From contig CALMXK010000136.1 of the NCBI GenBank assembly GCA_937871165.1, positions 1 to 37,896 of the forward strand: 37,896 nucleotides of DNA, read 5' to 3'. Positions 25,713 to 35,859 of the stretch are shown in pieces (position 1 is the stretch's first letter; the number at the start of each line of letters is the position of its first letter). The notes under the pieces were generated by a model, which saw nothing but the letters and a program-made list of their open reading frames with translations, searched no databases and was not told the origin of the DNA. The position numbers and the translations under genes are program-made. This DNA is from an uncultured Actinomycetes bacterium. Its GTDB lineage: Bacteria > Actinomycetota > Thermoleophilia > Miltoncostaeales > Miltoncostaeaceae.

Positions 25713-26708
25713 GTGCACCGTCGCCCCCCACTACGTCTGGTATCTGCAGCCGTGCTGCTCGGCACCTGCGCCGCGGTCGCGATCTGCCGTGTGATCGCGC
25801 CGCGAAACATCGTGATGGTCGGGCTCGCGACCATGTCGCCGGTCGCGATCATTCTGGCCGGTGTCGCTGCGCTCGCGTGCCTGTCGGCGCTCGCGCGGGA
25901 TCGCGCGCGCTGGGCACCATGGATGCTCGCGATCAGTGGAGGGTTCATGGTCCTCCACCTGGTGTGGTTCGCCCCTGCCGTCGTGGGAGGGCAACCGCCG
26001 CGTCCGCCGGGCGCGACGCCGGTGCGTGTGATGAGCATCAACATGCTCGGCGGACGTGCAGACGCCGGCCAGATCGTCGAGGTGGCACGTCGCGCAGACG
26101 TGGACATCCTCGTCGCGCTGGAGATCACCGACGGCGGGTTGCGCAATCTTCGGGACGCAGACATCAGTCGGCTGCTGCCATACCGCTACGGTGCGGCTGC
26201 TCCGAGCCCGGCTGGCACGATGGTCTTCCTCCGTGAGCGCGCCGGGCCCGTGGTGCAGCTCGCGACGAGCCTCGGTGGCCTGTCGCTCACCACGGCGGTG
26301 CGTGGCCTGCCGGTTCGCATCGTCGCCGCCCATCCGGCGTCGCCCGCCGACTTCGCCCGCTGGCGCAGCGACCTTCACGCCGTCGCTGAGGCCGCCGCCA
26401 CCACGAGCGCCGACCTCGTGATCGGCGACCTGAACGCGACCGTCGACACCAGGCCGCTCCGCGACCTGATGGCACGCGGCGGGTACAGGGACGGCGCGGA
26501 GCTCGCGAACATCGGGTGGGAGCCCACGTTCCCGGCAAACGGTGTGCGTCGGCGCCTGGGCATCCCGATCCCGGCGATCCTGCCGATCGACCATGTGCTC
26601 GTGCGCGCCGACGGCGGGGCCGACCGTGTTCGCCTGGTCGGTATCCGCGACACCGACCACGCCGGTGTGATCGCGGACGTCTGGATCCCGGCAACGGGCC
26701 GGGGGTGA
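25713..26708 (+). CDS. Membrane-anchored endonuclease/exonuclease/phosphatase-family protein
   Basis: A 331-residue protein with about three N-terminal hydrophobic segments (roughly 10-27, 35-60, 70-90), followed by an EEP domain facing outward. The metal and catalytic motifs can be followed: VMSINMLGG (Asn), ILVALEIT (Glu), IVAAHPAS, VIGDLNATVD (Asp and Asn), PIDHVLV and DTDHAGVIADV (Asp-His). This layout resembles DNases or phosphatases anchored to the membrane in many actinobacteria. The substrate may be DNA, phospholipid head groups or other phosphodiesters; I cannot choose. The GTG start lies just after a -10-like box. It is followed by valS after 50 bases and is probably an independent gene. 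Confidence 0.82.
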   Translation: MHRRPPLRLVSAAVLLGTCAAVAICRVIAPRNIVMVGLATMSPVAIILAGVAALACLSALARDRARWAPWMLAISGGFMVLHLVWFAPAVVGGQPPRPPGATPVRVMSINMLGGRADAGQIVEVARRADVDILVALEITDGGLRNLRDADISRLLPYRYGAAAPSPAGTMVFLRERAGPVVQLATSLGGLSLTTAVRGLPVRIVAAHPASPADFARWRSDLHAVAEAAATTSADLVIGDLNATVDTRPLRDLMARGGYRDGAELANIGWEPTFPANGVRRRLGIPIPAILPIDHVLVRADGGADRVRLVGIRDTDHAGVIADVWIPATGRG

Positions 26709-26744
26709 CATCGGACGCGGGCGATGGGGCGGGCGGCGGTCCGC

Positions 26745-26750
26745 TAAGCT
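26745..26750 (+). promoter_or_regulatory. Possible -10 box of valS
   Basis: TAAGCT (TAnnnT form) ends 8 bases before GTG 26759, the spacing expected for a leaderless message. I see no good -35 and no T-box leader. Confidence 0.35.
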
Positions 26751-26758
26751 GCCGGGTC

Positions 26759-29305
26759 GTGACCGACCAACCCGCCCGCTTCGATCCCGCCGCCGTCGAA
26801 CCTCGTTGGATGACCCGTTGGCTTGACTCCGGGGTCCTGCGGGGCGATCCGACGAGCGGCAAACAGCCGTACGTCATCGCCATCCCGCTGCCGAACGTGA
26901 CCGGCTCCCTGCACATGGGGCACGCCCTCAACAACACGATGCAGGATCTCTTGATCCGCTGGCACCGTATGGCCGGCCGCGAAGCCGAGTGGGTGTGCGG
27001 CACCGACCACGCCGGCATCGCAACGCAGGCGGTCGTCGAGAAGCAACTCGCGGCACAGGGGCTTCAGCGTCGCGACATGACGCGCGAGGACTTCCTGGAG
27101 CGCGTGTGGGCGTGGAAGGACCAGTCCGGCGGCGAGATCATCACCCAGCAAAAGCGCCTGGGGTGCACGCTCGACTACTCACGTGAGCGCTTCACGCTCG
27201 ACGACGGCTACGCGACCGCGGTGGCCAAGGTGTTCGTGCACCTGTACGAGAAGGGCTACATCTTCCGCGGCAACCGCCTCGTGAACTGGGATCCGGGCCT
27301 CGGAAGCGCCGTGTCGGACCTTGAGGTGGAAAACCGCGAGGTCACCGACACGATGACCAAGATCGCCTACCCGCTGAGCGACGGAAGCGGCGAGATCGTG
27401 GTCGCCACCGTCCGTGTCGAGACGATGCTCGGCGACACCGCCGTGGCCGTCAACCCCGATGACGAGCGCTACCGCACGCTGATCGGCAAGACCGTGACAC
27501 TGCCGCTCGTCGGACGTGAGATTCCGATCATCGCCGACGAGCACGTGGATCCGGCCTTCGGGACCGGCGCGTTGAAGGTCACGCCGGCGCACGATGCGAA
27601 CGACTTCGAGATCGCCGCCCGCCATGGCCTCGACGCGGTCAACGTGATCGGCGAGGACGGCCGCATGGGTGCCGAGGCCGGTGCCGCATACGCCGGACTG
27701 ACGGTCGCCGAGGCGAAGACACGCGTGAGCGCCGATCTGGCTGCAGCGGGCGTGCTTCGCGGCACGGAGGACTACCTGCACCAGGTGCCGTTCTCACATC
27801 GCAGCGGTGAGCGCATCGAACCGCTCCTGTCACTGCAGTGGTTCTGCGACATGGAGACGCTCGCCAAGCCAGCGATCGAGGTGGTCAAGAACGGCCGCGT
27901 CACGTTCACGCCGGAGCGCTTTGGTCGCGTCTATCTGGACTGGATGGAGAACATCCGCCCGTGGTGCGTGTCGCGTCAGTTGTGGTGGGGTCATCGCATC
28001 CCGGTGTGGTACCGCGGCGAGGAGATCCACGTCGGCCTCGGCGAGCCCGACGGCGAGGGCTGGGAACGCGACCCCGACGTGCTCGACACGTGGTTCAGCT
28101 CCGCCCTGTGGCCCTTTGCCACGCAAGGCTGGCCGCAGGAGACACCCGAGCTCGACACGTTCTACCCGGGCCATGTGCTTGTCACGGGCCGCGACATCAT
28201 TTTCCTGTGGGTCGCACGCATGGTGATGATGGGGATCGAGTTCGTGGGTGACATCCCGTTCTCGGACGTCGTCATCAACCCGATCATCCAGGCACCCGAC
28301 GGGCGCCGCATGAGCAAGAGCCTCGGCACCGGCATCGATCCGCTCGAGCTCGTTGACGCCCATGGCGCCGATGCCGTTCGCTTCGGACTGCTGCTCATGG
28401 CGAGCACCCAGGACGTGCGCTTCAACGAACAGCGCATCCTGCAGGGGCGCCAGCTCGGGACCAAGATCTGGAACGCCACGCGCCTGGTCGTGGAGCGGGG
28501 CGGACGCGCAGGGCAGGCGACGCCGACACCGACCACGATGGCCGACCGCTGGATCACCTCGATGCTTGCGCAGACCGTCGCAACCGCGACGCGCCTGATC
28601 GACGAGTACGACTTCAGTGCGCTCGCGGACCTGATCTACCACGCGATCTTCGACGATTTCTGCGACTGGTATCTGGAGCTGCTGAAGGCCGGGGCGGCGG
28701 ACGGCGCGGTTGCCGGATACGTCTGGGAGCAGCTGCTGACGCTCGCCAATCCGATCATGCCGTTCGTGACCGAGGAGTGCTTCGCGCATATGCCGGGCGC
28801 CGAGGGCATGCTCCTGACACACCCGCTGGCCGTCGCGCCATTTGCCGATGATGGCGATGCCACGGCGGGCATCGCGGCCATCCAAGAGGCGGTCACGGCG
28901 CTGCGCGCGTTTCGTCAGGAGAAGGCGATCAAGCCGCGGCAGGAGCTCACCGTCGGCGCGGAGGGCGTGCCCACACTCGACCGCGACGCGGTCGCGGCAC
29001 TCGCGCGGATCGTGTGGTCGGACGACCTCGGCGAGGACCCGTCACCGGTGGTCGTGCCGTCCGGGGGACGTCTGCTGATCGCGCGGGTCGCCCTGCAGAT
29101 CGACACGGCGGCCGAACGTGCCCGTCTTGATCAGGCGATCGCCGCTGCCGAGGGTGAGCTCGAACGGGCGCACCGACAGCTCGCCAACGAACGGTTCACG
29201 AGCCGCGCCCCGGAACATCTGGTGCAGGCGGAGCGGGACAAGGCTGCACGGTTCACCGCCGAGATCGCAGCGCTTGGCCTTGAGCGCGATCGGCTCGTCG
29301 ACTGA
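26759..29305 (+). CDS. valS: Valyl-tRNA synthetase
   Basis: Charges tRNA-Val. The 848 residues contain the class I motifs HMGHAL (HIGH-type, about residue 57) and RMSKSLGTG (KMSKS-type), with GTDHAGIATQAVVEKQL typical of ValS. The editing domain lies between, with the tRNA-binding helical domain and a C-terminal coiled-coil arm (from about 785) after it. WFSSALWPFATQGWP and VTGRDIIFLWVARMV separate it from IleS and LeuS. The frame is open upstream to 26516, but GTG 26759 (VTDQPARFDPAAVEPRW) is the family start. The stop TGA is followed after one base by the folC start, so the two are translated in tandem. Confidence 0.96.
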   Translation: MTDQPARFDPAAVEPRWMTRWLDSGVLRGDPTSGKQPYVIAIPLPNVTGSLHMGHALNNTMQDLLIRWHRMAGREAEWVCGTDHAGIATQAVVEKQLAAQGLQRRDMTREDFLERVWAWKDQSGGEIITQQKRLGCTLDYSRERFTLDDGYATAVAKVFVHLYEKGYIFRGNRLVNWDPGLGSAVSDLEVENREVTDTMTKIAYPLSDGSGEIVVATVRVETMLGDTAVAVNPDDERYRTLIGKTVTLPLVGREIPIIADEHVDPAFGTGALKVTPAHDANDFEIAARHGLDAVNVIGEDGRMGAEAGAAYAGLTVAEAKTRVSADLAAAGVLRGTEDYLHQVPFSHRSGERIEPLLSLQWFCDMETLAKPAIEVVKNGRVTFTPERFGRVYLDWMENIRPWCVSRQLWWGHRIPVWYRGEEIHVGLGEPDGEGWERDPDVLDTWFSSALWPFATQGWPQETPELDTFYPGHVLVTGRDIIFLWVARMVMMGIEFVGDIPFSDVVINPIIQAPDGRRMSKSLGTGIDPLELVDAHGADAVRFGLLLMASTQDVRFNEQRILQGRQLGTKIWNATRLVVERGGRAGQATPTPTTMADRWITSMLAQTVATATRLIDEYDFSALADLIYHAIFDDFCDWYLELLKAGAADGAVAGYVWEQLLTLANPIMPFVTEECFAHMPGAEGMLLTHPLAVAPFADDGDATAGIAAIQEAVTALRAFRQEKAIKPRQELTVGAEGVPTLDRDAVAALARIVWSDDLGEDPSPVVVPSGGRLLIARVALQIDTAAERARLDQAIAAAEGELERAHRQLANERFTSRAPEHLVQAERDKAARFTAEIAALGLERDRLVD

Positions 29306-29306
29306 C

Positions 29307-30650
29307 ATGACGTCGCAGGAAGCGACCCGGTACGTCGAGTCGCGCGAAATCTTCGGGATGCGGTTTGGGCTCGAGCGCATGCTCGCGGTGCTCGACGGCC
29401 TTGCGAACCCGCAGCGGTGCGCGCCCGCCATCCACGTGGTCGGGACCAACGGCAAGTCCTCGACGACGCGCTTCGCCGCCGCGATACTCCGCTCGCAGGG
29501 GCACCGGGTCGGAAGCTACGTCTCACCGCATGTGGAGGGGTGGCACGAGCGGATCATGGTGGACGAGGTGCCGGTCGATCCCGAACGGTTTGCCGACGCG
29601 ATCGGCCAGGTGGCCGAGTGCGCCACTCGGATCCTGACCGACCCGAACGACGTGTTCACGCAGTTCGAAGTGCTCACCGCGGCCGCATTCGTGGTGTTCG
29701 CGGACGCCCAGGTGGACGCGATGGTGGTCGAGGCCGGACTTGGCGGACGCTTTGATGCGACCAACGTGTTCGGCGGGAAAGCCACTGTTGCGCTGACCGG
29801 CATCGGACTGGAGCACACCGCCATCCTGGGTGACACCGAACGGGCGATCGCGGCGGAGAAACTTGCCGTTGCACGTGACGGATCGACCAGGCTCGTCGTC
29901 GGTGCCCTGTCGGCCGCTGCGTCTGAACCGGTCCGAGCCGTCTGCGCCGAACGTGGGCTCGATCCCTGGTTCGTCGGTGAGGACGTCATCGTCACCCGGC
30001 GTGACGACGACTTTTCGGTGCAAACGCCGAGCGCCCGGTATGAGCGCCTGCGCATCGGGGCTCGGGGCGGATTTCAGGTGGACAACGCCGCGACGGCTGT
30101 CGCCGCGGTAGAACGGCACGCCGGTGAGCCGCTTGACGCGGACGCGCTTCGTGATGCCCTTGCGGCCGCGCGCGTCCCGGGGCGACTCGAAGTCGTGGAG
30201 GCTGACCCGGTGATCATCCTCGACGGTGCGCACAACGCCGACGGGATGACGGCACTGGCAGCCGCTGTGGCGCAGATCGTGGGCGAGCGACCCGTCGTCG
30301 CCGTGCTCAGCATCTTCTCGGACAAGGACATCCCGACGATGTGCGCAACCGTCGGGACCTTCGCCGAGCAGGTCGTCGTGACCCGTTCGGCGAGCGCACG
30401 AGCGACTGACCCGGCAGAGATCGCGACCGTGCTGGGCGCGATCGGAATACGCGTCGTCGTGGAACCATCCCCGGGACGGGCGCTTGCGATGGCAGGGGCG
30501 ATGGCGGGAGCGGGAGGAGCGGTCGTGGTCTGTGGGTCACTTGCCCTTCTTGCCGAAATTCGCAACATCGCGCTGCAAGGATGGTCCGATCGCCCTGGTA
30601 TGCTCGCCCGCGGAAACGCCCCGGAAATCGTCAAGAAACCCGAAAGGTGA
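29307..30650 (+). CDS. folC: Folylpolyglutamate/dihydrofolate synthase
   Basis: Adds glutamate to dihydropteroate or folate, an ATP-dependent Mur-ligase-type reaction. The 447 residues show the P-loop VVGTNGKSSTTRF (about 44-56), SYVSPHVEGWHERI, VEAGLGGRFDATNV, IGLEHTAILG with the Mg-binding His, and VIILDGAHNADGM in the C-terminal domain. The start ATG 29307 is one base after the valS stop. Its own stop overlaps the next start in GTGA. The valS-folC pair is common in Gram-positive genomes. Confidence 0.94.
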   Translation: MTSQEATRYVESREIFGMRFGLERMLAVLDGLANPQRCAPAIHVVGTNGKSSTTRFAAAILRSQGHRVGSYVSPHVEGWHERIMVDEVPVDPERFADAIGQVAECATRILTDPNDVFTQFEVLTAAAFVVFADAQVDAMVVEAGLGGRFDATNVFGGKATVALTGIGLEHTAILGDTERAIAAEKLAVARDGSTRLVVGALSAAASEPVRAVCAERGLDPWFVGEDVIVTRRDDDFSVQTPSARYERLRIGARGGFQVDNAATAVAAVERHAGEPLDADALRDALAAARVPGRLEVVEADPVIILDGAHNADGMTALAAAVAQIVGERPVVAVLSIFSDKDIPTMCATVGTFAEQVVVTRSASARATDPAEIATVLGAIGIRVVVEPSPGRALAMAGAMAGAGGAVVVCGSLALLAEIRNIALQGWSDRPGMLARGNAPEIVKKPER

Positions 30651-31195
30651 CGACCCTGGTCCCTGCAGCAAATGTCTTCGATTCGCTTTCTTCGTTCTTC
30701 GACTCGCCCATCTGGAAGTTCATCTCGTGGATGCTGATCGCATTCCTGGTGCTGATGTGGCTCGCCCTCGCGGTCTGGGTCTACAAGGACGCGCGCCGGC
30801 GCAACAACTCGCCCGGATATCCGCGCCTGATGGCCATCATCGCGCTGCTGATCCCGTACTTCGGGCCGCTCTTGTACATCGCGGTGCGCCCGTCGGAGAC
30901 ACTCGACGAGATGAGCGATCGCGAACTCGAGACACTGGCGCTGACCCGGGAGGCCGCGCTTCGGTGCGGCGACTGCGGGTTTCCGACCGAGCCCGGCTAC
31001 CTGATCTGCCCCTCCTGTCAGCGCAAGCTGAAGGAACCGTGCCCGCAGTGCGCGCGGCCGGTGGATCCCCGGTGGACCGCATGTCCGTGGTGCGAACACC
31101 ACATCTCGAATCCCCTGCTGCGAAGCGACCGATCGTTCGGACGCCAGGACAGCATCCCATCGAATACACCAACGGCACTTGAGGAGCCCAATTGA
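30647..31195 (+). CDS. Membrane protein with double zinc ribbon, unknown function
   Basis: A 182-residue protein with two hydrophobic segments (about 22-47 and 59-80) around a basic loop ([15 protein letters not shown]), then a cytosolic-looking C-terminal part. Four CxxC pairs follow (CGDC, CPSC, CPQC, CPWC), the pattern of a double zinc ribbon that binds two zinc ions. The N-terminal part recalls PLDc_N-type small membrane domains (WVYKDARRR, then [10 protein letters not shown]). The GTG start at 30647 overlaps the folC stop by 4 bases, and the end overlaps the ndk start by 4 bases, so it is embedded in the operon. I do not know its role; it may tether a partner through the zinc ribbons. 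Confidence 0.75.
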   Translation: MTTLVPAANVFDSLSSFFDSPIWKFISWMLIAFLVLMWLALAVWVYKDARRRNNSPGYPRLMAIIALLIPYFGPLLYIAVRPSETLDEMSDRELETLALTREAALRCGDCGFPTEPGYLICPSCQRKLKEPCPQCARPVDPRWTACPWCEHHISNPLLRSDRSFGRQDSIPSNTPTALEEPN

Positions 31196-31596
31196 GCGAG
31201 CGTACCTTCATCATGGTCAAACCGGACGCGGTGGCACGAGGCCTGACCGGCGAGGTCTTGGCGCGAATCGAGCGCCGCGGGTTGAAGGTGACCGCCCTCA
31301 AGATGGCCGTCATGGACCGCGCCGTCGCCGAGGAGCACTACGGCGAGCATCGTGAGCGCCCCTTCTTCGGTGAGCTTGTCGACTTCATCACCTCCGGTCC
31401 GGTCGTGATGATGCGCGTCGAGGGCCCCGGTGTGATCGCAGTGATGCGCACCATGGTCGGCGCCACCAATCCCGCCGATGCCGCGCCGGGAACCATCCGC
31501 GGAGACCTCGCCCTCGAAGTCGCCGCGAATGTGGTGCACGGGTCGGACAGTGTCGAGGCGTCTGAGCGGGAGCTCGCCCTGCACTTCGGCGCGTAG
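31192..31596 (+). CDS. ndk: Nucleoside diphosphate kinase
   Basis: Transfers the gamma phosphate among NTPs and NDPs through a phospho-His. The 134 residues are normal. Catalytic His116 is in [16 protein letters not shown], with [14 protein letters not shown] at the N-terminus and [18 protein letters not shown]. The start codon is the rare TTG at 31192, overlapping the previous stop as TTGA, with GAGGAG 5 bases upstream. It is part of the valS-folC unit by overlap. Confidence 0.97.
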   Translation: MSERTFIMVKPDAVARGLTGEVLARIERRGLKVTALKMAVMDRAVAEEHYGEHRERPFFGELVDFITSGPVVMMRVEGPGVIAVMRTMVGATNPADAAPGTIRGDLALEVAANVVHGSDSVEASERELALHFGA

Positions 31597-31628
31597 CGCT
31601 CCGACACCGCATGGCGAATCCCTAGACG

Positions 31629-32219
31629 ATGTCGATGATCCTGCTCGCGTCGCGCTCGCCGCAGCGACGCGGGTTGCTTCGGTCGATCGGTGTGGAGCAC
31701 CGCGTCGTGGCAAGCGGGTACCCGGAGGACGACCTTCCGGGCCTGCGACCCCACGACGTGGTGCTTGAACACGCGCGTGCCAAGGCGCGTGACGTCGCCG
31801 CGCGGTCCGGCATCCCCGCAGGCGGCGCCGTGCTCGGGGCCGACACCGCGGTCGTGATCGACGACGAGGTGCTCGGAAAGCCCGAGGACCGCTCCCATGC
31901 CGACAACATGCTGTCGCGCTTGTCGGGCGTCACCCACACCGTCCTGACCGCCATCTGTCTGGTTGACGCGGCAGGGGAGGAGTCCGTCGTCGACGCCGCC
32001 GACGTCACCTTCCGCACGCTGACCCCGGCTCACCGGGAGTGGTACCTGGACCGCGGCGAGTGGCAGGGGCGCGCCGGCGGATATGCGATCCAGGGGTCCG
32101 GCGCCGGCTTCGTGAGGGCCATCCAGGGCGACCAGACGACGATCATCGGTCTGCCGGTGGCGACGCTCATCGACTTGCTTGAGCGGCGCGGGCTCGCCCC
32201 CTGGCGTTTGTCCGGTTGA
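31629..32219 (+). CDS. maf: Maf-family nucleotide pyrophosphatase
   Basis: Hydrolyses non-canonical or methylated nucleoside triphosphates, such as dTTP/UTP or m5UTP, to monophosphates; linked to septum formation and house-cleaning. The 196 residues carry LASRSPQRRGLLRSIG at the N-terminus, AVLGADTAVVIDDEVLGKP, and GGYAIQGSGAGFVRAIQGD, all family hallmarks. The start ATG 31629 lies 32 bases after ndk. Maf genes often precede mreBCD, as here. Confidence 0.93.
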   Translation: MSMILLASRSPQRRGLLRSIGVEHRVVASGYPEDDLPGLRPHDVVLEHARAKARDVAARSGIPAGGAVLGADTAVVIDDEVLGKPEDRSHADNMLSRLSGVTHTVLTAICLVDAAGEESVVDAADVTFRTLTPAHREWYLDRGEWQGRAGGYAIQGSGAGFVRAIQGDQTTIIGLPVATLIDLLERRGLAPWRLSG

Positions 32220-32237
32220 GGTGCGAGGATGGCGCCT

Positions 32238-34137
<1,900 letters not shown>

Positions 34138-34255
34138 TACAGACGATCCGACAGGAAGGTTCGGCAGCGGCCCCACCGACGCCGGCCTCGATGCCCAGAC
34201 CGAGCGCCCCACCACTCCGGCGTCCACCGGTGGCGACCCGGCACCCAGCGACGGG

Positions 34256-35278
34256 GTGACCGACCGGACCGCCGTCATCGACGCACCACCGGCGGGGGAG
34301 CCGGCGCCCGCCGACGCGGAAACCCTTGCGGATGGTGATGTGCCGCCGGCACTTCCGCCGCGCCATCGCCACGTCACGCCACGCCGAATCGCGATTCGCC
34401 GCGGCGTCGTGCTCGGGTTGCTCGTGGTTGCGATCCTCACCTCCACGGCGTTCGTCAACGAGAGCTCCGACGGGTTGCTGCACTCTGGAAAGAGCGGTGT
34501 CACGTCGTTCAGCGGGCGCGTGCAGGACGTTGCCGTCGCGGCGGTGCGCCCGGTCCGTGACGGCTGGCAGTGGTTCTCCGATCTGCGGACCGCCAGGGAC
34601 GACCGAAACCGCCTGCAGAAGGAGGTCGATCAGCTTCGCGCCGATGCGGTGGGGCAGGAGGTCGACACCCAACGCCTCGACGACCTGGAGCAAATCCTGC
34701 AGGTTCGCGACGAGGCGCCGAGCGACTACCGCGCTGTGACGGCAAGCATCATCAGTCGTCCCCTTGTCGACGTGGCCAGGGAGGCGCGCATCGACCGGGG
34801 CGCGGGTGACGGCATCACCGAAAACTCCCTGGTCTTGGTGCCAAACGACGGGAAGGTGCCCGCGACGCGGCTCGGCATTCTCGTCGGACGAGTCACGCAC
34901 GTTGACGCCCACACGGCCGACATCGTGTTCCTGACGAGCACGACCACCAAGATCGCCGCCCGAACCCTGCATACCACCACAAAGCTCGGCCTGCTCACGG
35001 CGAACGCCCTCGGCGATCTCAGCGTCTCGGGCGTGCCGGGCAGCCAAGCGCTGTCGCTCGAAGATCCGGTGGTGACGGTGGGCGTCGGGACCGACCGGCT
35101 GATGTCTCCGTATCCGCCGGACATGTTGATCGGCTACGTATCGGACTTCGGTGGGGTCGAAAGCGGCGGGGACTGGACGGTGCAGGTGACGCCGTATGCC
35201 GACCCCAACAATCTGCGCACCGTCATGATCTACGTCCCGAAGACCGCGCTTGCGAAGCGCCGGGCGGGGATCCAATGA
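34256..35278 (+). CDS. mreC: Rod-shape protein MreC
   Basis: Bitopic protein that links MreB to PBP2 and activates it. From GTG 34256 it has 340 residues: a Pro/Ala-rich cytoplasmic tail, one membrane helix (about 50-66), a coiled coil (about 107-135), and the periplasmic beta domains. The last include AREARIDRGAGDGITENSLV and DMLIGYVSDFGG, as in the family. The frame is open upstream to an ATT at 34133 that overlaps the mreB stop; those 41 codons are as Pro/Thr/Asp-rich as the known tail and rich in G/C at third positions, so the true N-terminus may be longer. There is no ATG, GTG or TTG in that stretch. The stop overlaps mreD (ATGA). Confidence 0.9.
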   Translation: MTDRTAVIDAPPAGEPAPADAETLADGDVPPALPPRHRHVTPRRIAIRRGVVLGLLVVAILTSTAFVNESSDGLLHSGKSGVTSFSGRVQDVAVAAVRPVRDGWQWFSDLRTARDDRNRLQKEVDQLRADAVGQEVDTQRLDDLEQILQVRDEAPSDYRAVTASIISRPLVDVAREARIDRGAGDGITENSLVLVPNDGKVPATRLGILVGRVTHVDAHTADIVFLTSTTTKIAARTLHTTTKLGLLTANALGDLSVSGVPGSQALSLEDPVVTVGVGTDRLMSPYPPDMLIGYVSDFGGVESGGDWTVQVTPYADPNNLRTVMIYVPKTALAKRRAGIQ

Positions 35279-35859
35279 GCGACGCCTTGGAAGCGCTCAT
35301 GCCTGATCACGACGTTTCCGCCGCCGAGGTGAAGGAGCGGCGAGTGATCGCTCCGGCGATCTGGATGCTTGTCGTGGCGATCGTCATCCAGTCCGTGCTT
35401 CCGGCGGTGTCGCTGTGGTCGGCGCCGCCTGCCGTCCCGGACCTGATGATCGTCGTGGTCTGCGCGATCGCGGTCAAACGCGGCGTGCTCGCCGGGGCGC
35501 TCGCCGGATTCACCGGTGGATTTCTGGTTGAGCTGCTCGGCCCGGGCGGCTCACTCGGGGTCATCGCCTTCGGCGCGGTACTCATCGGCGCGTGGTGCGG
35601 CCGTTTCGCCGAGTCCGGCGGACGGATGACCTGGTGGATGTTCACGTCGATCGCGGCCGCCGCCGGCGGCGTCGTGCCACTGTGGTTCGGGCTCGTGGAC
35701 ACGTTGCGCGGCGTCGGTCTGCCACTTGACGTGCTGATTCCGACCATCGCGGTGCCCCATTTGACGTTGGCCGCCATCATGGCGCCGCTCGTGTGGTGGG
35801 TCGCACGCCGACTGCTCGGTGCCCCGCAGGTCGTCGAACCGGGGATGATGCCCCGATGA
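35275..35859 (+). CDS. mreD: Rod-shape protein MreD
   Basis: Small polytopic membrane protein of the elongasome. The 194 residues hold about five hydrophobic segments, beginning at about residue 25 (VIAPAIWMLVVAIVIQ), with SAPPAVPDLMIVVVCAIAVKRG and GFTGGFLVELLGPG, the latter matching the conserved GFxxGLxxDL region in weakened form. Sequence in this family is poorly conserved; assignment rests mainly on size, membrane segments and place between mreC and mrdA. It overlaps both neighbours by 4 bases (ATGA at each end). Confidence 0.88.
   Translation: MSDALEALMPDHDVSAAEVKERRVIAPAIWMLVVAIVIQSVLPAVSLWSAPPAVPDLMIVVVCAIAVKRGVLAGALAGFTGGFLVELLGPGGSLGVIAFGAVLIGAWCGRFAESGGRMTWWMFTSIAAAAGGVVPLWFGLVDTLRGVGLPLDVLIPTIAVPHLTLAAIMAPLVWWVARRLLGAPQVVEPGMMPR

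Noticed and set aside
24111-25718. A 535-codon minus-strand open frame opposite amtB
   Set aside because: It is a shadow of amtB and PII; the product is His/Arg/Glu-rich with no family features.
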